Shown: one piece after another, positions 61,588 to 64,000 of the stretch
Numbering within the stretch: position 1 is the stretch's first letter
Layout: the number at the start of each line of letters is the position of its first letter
DNA from: Comamonas composti DSM 21721
GTDB lineage: Bacteria > Pseudomonadota > Gammaproteobacteria > Burkholderiales > Burkholderiaceae_C
NCBI RefSeq assembly: GCF_000429845.1
Contig: NZ_AUCQ01000006.1
Span: 1 to 64,000 of the forward strand
Length of the DNA: 64,000 nucleotides
Direction of reading: 5' to 3'
Notes under the pieces: generated by a model
The model's database searches: none
Told to the model about the DNA's origin: nothing
Seen by the model: the letters and a program-made list of their open reading frames with translations, nothing else
Translations under genes and position numbers: made by a program

Positions 61588-62484
61588 TCAAGCTCCTGAA
61601 GAGGTTTCGCGAGGAATCGGGGGAAGCAGCGGGGAAGGCGCTGGGCAAGAGGATTCGGCCTTTGCAGGCAGGGCCGGCCGGCCATGCACGCACAGCACGC
61701 TATCCACCTCACCATCCAGCACATGGCGGCTGAGCACGGCCTGCATCTCGCCGGCATCCTGCACGGGCCCATACCATGCGCCCTCGGGATAGACGATCAT
61801 CAGCGGGCCGTGGTTGCAGGGATATTGGCAGCTGGTCTGCAGCAGCATGAGGCGCTTTTTCAGCGGTGGATTCTCGCGCACCACGCGCGCCAGTTCGGGC
61901 CACAGCTGCACCGCGCCCTTGGCCGCACAGCGCGGCCCCATGCACCACAGCACATGGTGGCTGTGCGCGGGCACGCTGGACCAGCCCTTGGGGTCATGCT
62001 CCCAGGCATCATCTCCCACCACGGCGGGCACATCGGCCGTATCGGGCGCCGCCAGCAGCTGCCGCACCGTGCCAGCCAGCGTCTCGGCCAGTTGCGGGGC
62101 CTCGGGCAGCGGGGGCGCAAAAATCAGCCTGGGGGTGTTGGCATGCGCACCACGCCTTGCACTCCAGCGCATGATGAGCTTGTGCATCCAGCGGCGCAGC
62201 GCGGGCTCATCGGGCACCATGACCGGCACGATGACCACGGTGTGCGCGGCCTGGCAGGCGTCCAGAGCCTCGGGCAAGGCCGGCTGGTAACGGTCCACAA
62301 AGGCAGGCTGCACCACGATCTGCGTCCAGGCCGGCGCCATGCCCTGTGCCTGTGTTTCGGCCTGCAAACGGGCATGTACATGCGCTGCCAGCTGGGCCAG
62401 TTCCGCCTCGCTGGCGGCATAGACCGCCCCCCGTCCGAGCAGGATGACGGCCAGCGCATGCGAAGCGCTTGCGGTGGTGTTCAA
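61588..62484 (-). CDS. CbiX-like domain fused to a [2Fe-2S] thioredoxin-like ferredoxin
   Basis: A 298-residue protein. Residues ~8-150 resemble CbiX/SirB sirohydrochlorin chelatases (LAVILLGRGA, LPEALDACQAAHTVVIVPVMVP), but the catalytic GHGS reads GRGA and the second metal histidine expected after the VP-strand is not evident. Residues ~175-270 form a thioredoxin-like ferredoxin with four cysteines (WCMGPRCAAKGA and LQTSCQYPCNHGP). A short Pro-rich tail follows. The start is TTG 62484, supported by GGAGG seven bases upstream and a TTGA overlap with the preceding stop. It may be a cobalt- or corrin-redox partner rather than a working chelatase. Confidence 0.75.
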   Translation of the reverse strand: MNTTASASHALAVILLGRGAVYAASEAELAQLAAHVHARLQAETQAQGMAPAWTQIVVQPAFVDRYQPALPEALDACQAAHTVVIVPVMVPDEPALRRWMHKLIMRWSARRGAHANTPRLIFAPPLPEAPQLAETLAGTVRQLLAAPDTADVPAVVGDDAWEHDPKGWSSVPAHSHHVLWCMGPRCAAKGAVQLWPELARVVRENPPLKKRLMLLQTSCQYPCNHGPLMIVYPEGAWYGPVQDAGEMQAVLSRHVLDGEVDSVLCVHGRPALPAKAESSCPAPSPLLPPIPRETSSGA

Positions 62485-63530
62485 TGCAGGGCCTCCTGCT
62501 GGAACTCCACCGCATTGACGCCGATCTTTCGCTCGGGATGCAGGGCCGCAGCCAGCCGCTGCGCCGTCTCCACATTGCGTGGGCCGGGCGTGGCCTCGGC
62601 ATAGCTCATCACAAAAAACCGGCGATGGCGAATCGCACTCACCGCTTCCAGCTCTTTTTTCTGCAGCAGAAAATCAATTTTCCCCTGCGCATTGGGCGTG
62701 CCGTAGTCGACGATGATGATCCACTCGGGGTCGCGGTCGATCACATCTTCCCAGTTGCCCTTGGGCCAGTTCTTGGCCAGGTCGGCAAAAATATTGGTGG
62801 CACCGGCCTCATCCATCATGGCCTGGGGCATGCCGAAGCGGCCCACGGTGGTGGGGATTTTTTCGCCGCTGTCAAACACAAAGACGCGGGGGCGATCTAC
62901 CACGCCCTGCATTTGCTGCCTCAGCTGCTGCAACGCTGCACGCAGCGGCGCCAGGCACGCCTCGGCCTGCGGCCCGATGCCAAAGATGCGGGCCACGTTC
63001 TCCATGTCTTTGAAACCATCGTCCAGCGCCACACGCTCGCGCTGTTGCACATGGATGCAGGACTCGGACAGCACATAGGACGCCACCCCATGTTCGGCCA
63101 GGCGCTCGGGGGTGATGCCGCCGGGGCGAAATCCGTAGCTCCACCCTGCAAAGACAAAGTCGGCGTTCGCACCCAGCAGGCTCTCCATATTCATGCCCTG
63201 TGCCGACAGATTGGGCACCCGTGCAAGCCAGGGTGCAAGCTGTGGGCTGATGGCTTTGTGCGACGAGATGCCGCCATAGCCCACCAGCTTGTCACCCAGC
63301 CCGAGGAACAGAAACATCTCGGCAATGTTCACGTCATGTGTGACGGCGCGCTGGGGCACGCGGTCATAGCGTGTGGGCTGGCCGCACACATCGATGACCA
63401 CGGCAGGCGCATGCTCCCGGGCATGGGCCTGCTCTGCTGCAGGCTGCGGCGTTTTGTGCTCGCCACAGCCTGCCGCCAGCAAAGCCAGCGGCAGCATGCA
63501 GGCGCGAAGCAGCAATCTGCGCATGGCCAT
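62481..63530 (-). CDS. Lipoprotein substrate-binding protein of a metal/corrinoid ABC importer
   Basis: A 349-residue protein with lipoprotein signal (RRLLLRACMLPLALLAAGC, lipobox LAAGC) and a class III periplasmic-binding fold: VTHDVNIAEMFLFLGLGDKLVGYGG, MESLLGANADFVFAGW, RVFVFDSGEKIPTTVG, DRDPEWIIIVDYG. The start ATG 63530 overlaps the receptor stop (TGATG); ATG 63524 is an alternative. It is coupled to a TonB receptor and to cobalt-chelatase genes, so cobalt complex or corrinoid binding is likely. No permease or ATPase gene lies nearby. Confidence 0.83.
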   Translation of the reverse strand: MAMRRLLLRACMLPLALLAAGCGEHKTPQPAAEQAHAREHAPAVVIDVCGQPTRYDRVPQRAVTHDVNIAEMFLFLGLGDKLVGYGGISSHKAISPQLAPWLARVPNLSAQGMNMESLLGANADFVFAGWSYGFRPGGITPERLAEHGVASYVLSESCIHVQQRERVALDDGFKDMENVARIFGIGPQAEACLAPLRAALQQLRQQMQGVVDRPRVFVFDSGEKIPTTVGRFGMPQAMMDEAGATNIFADLAKNWPKGNWEDVIDRDPEWIIIVDYGTPNAQGKIDFLLQKKELEAVSAIRHRRFFVMSYAEATPGPRNVETAQRLAAALHPERKIGVNAVEFQQEALH

Positions 63531-64000
63531 CAAAAGCGCATCTGCGCCATCAGCTCCACGCTGCGGCTGCTGCCCAGAATCCACTGGGTGTTGTAGGCCG
63601 AGGTGGCATAGACGCGGTTGGTCAGATTGCGGCCAATCAGGCTCACGGTGGTCTTGGGGTTCACATTCCAGCGCACCACTGCATCCACCAGGGTGTAGGC
63701 AGGCAGGCGCTTGGCGTCGCTGTTGGCGTTGTCGCCAAAGCGCTGGCCCACATGGCGCAGGCCCAGCGAGGCACGCCAGTCGCCCATGCGGTAATGGCCC
63801 CACAGATTGGCCGTGACCTTGGGCACATTGGAGGGGCGGTTGCCGGCACGGTTGGCGCCTCCTGCCTCGATCAGCTCGTCAAACTTGGCGCGTGTATAGG
63901 CGGCATTGGCTTCCAGGCGGAAGGCCGGGGTCACATTGAAGGCGCCCGCCAGCTCCAGCCCATTCGAGGACTGCTTTCCGCCCTGAATCGACAGGGCCGA
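63530..64000 (-). CDS. TonB-dependent receptor, C-terminal part (cut by window edge)
   Basis: The last ~156 residues of an outer-membrane receptor barrel: SNGLELAGAFNVTPAFRLEANAAYT, NVPKVTANLWGHYR, RLPAYTLVDAVVRW, LIGRNLTNRVYATSAYNTQW, ending SVELMAQMRF with the terminal phenylalanine. The N terminus lies beyond 64000. As first gene seen of the cobalt operon it probably imports a corrinoid or a cobalt chelate, though siderophore receptors have similar ends. Its stop overlaps the binding-protein start. Confidence 0.88.
   Translation of the reverse strand, partial: SALSIQGGKQSSNGLELAGAFNVTPAFRLEANAAYTRAKFDELIEAGGANRAGNRPSNVPKVTANLWGHYRMGDWRASLGLRHVGQRFGDNANSDAKRLPAYTLVDAVVRWNVNPKTTVSLIGRNLTNRVYATSAYNTQWILGSSRSVELMAQMRF

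Overview
The window looks like chromosome of a betaproteobacterium of the family Comamonadaceae (Comamonas/Delftia-like). The left edge carries the first ~108 nt of a 16S rRNA gene on the minus strand. The DNA is GC-rich, genes are densely packed with many ATGA stop/start overlaps, and the intergenic repeats are of a type I remember from Comamonadaceae. The genus is inference.

Layout. 1-960: 16S 5' end, rRNA leader and promoters, then a control region with two LacI-type operators. 0.96-7.9 kb: a sugar import and oxidation cluster on the plus strand (xylF, xylG, xylH, a beta-propeller lactonase, a uronate-dehydrogenase-like NAD enzyme) meeting a convergent LacI repressor. 8.2-9.0 kb: an in-frame chimera of an IclR regulator and an acyl-CoA dehydrogenase tail, apparently a deletion scar. 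9.3-52.9 kb: a ~44 kb minus-strand iron block holding eight consecutive cell-surface-signalling (CSS) systems, numbered S1-S8 from left to right. Each has an iron-starvation ECF sigma factor, a FecR anti-sigma factor and a TonB-dependent receptor with an N-terminal STN signalling domain; in S2 sigma and anti-sigma are one polypeptide. S1 and S2 also carry PepSY reductase, DUF3649 and DUF3325 genes, and S1 continues into a MacA-MacB-OMF efflux set. A Fur-box-like palindrome precedes every sigma gene. 53.0-54.0 kb: a divergent BtuF/FecB-like binding protein sharing the S8 Fur box. 54.5-64.0 kb: a minus-strand cobalt/corrin operon, in transcription order a TonB receptor (cut by the window edge), a lipoprotein binding protein, a CbiX-like/ferredoxin fusion, CobW, CobN, a ChlI-like ATPase and a VWA protein.

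How the parts work together (inference). Under iron starvation Fur leaves the sigma promoters. Each receptor that meets its ferri-siderophore signals through FecR to its sigma factor, which raises that receptor's expression. No siderophore synthesis gene is present, so the array looks like a toolkit for xenosiderophores. PepSY/DUF modules would reduce and release iron, and MacAB-OMF could export emptied siderophore, as PvdRT-OpmQ does for pyoverdine. The cobalt block would bring in cobalt or corrinoid and feed an aerobic-type chelatase. The sugar cluster would import an aldose, oxidise it to a lactone and open the lactone; no dehydratase or later step lies here.

No tRNA, CRISPR array, transposase, integrase or phage gene was found. 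Starts were chosen by Shine-Dalgarno match, signal peptide position, stop/start overlap and exclusion of reading frames running through the Fur boxes.
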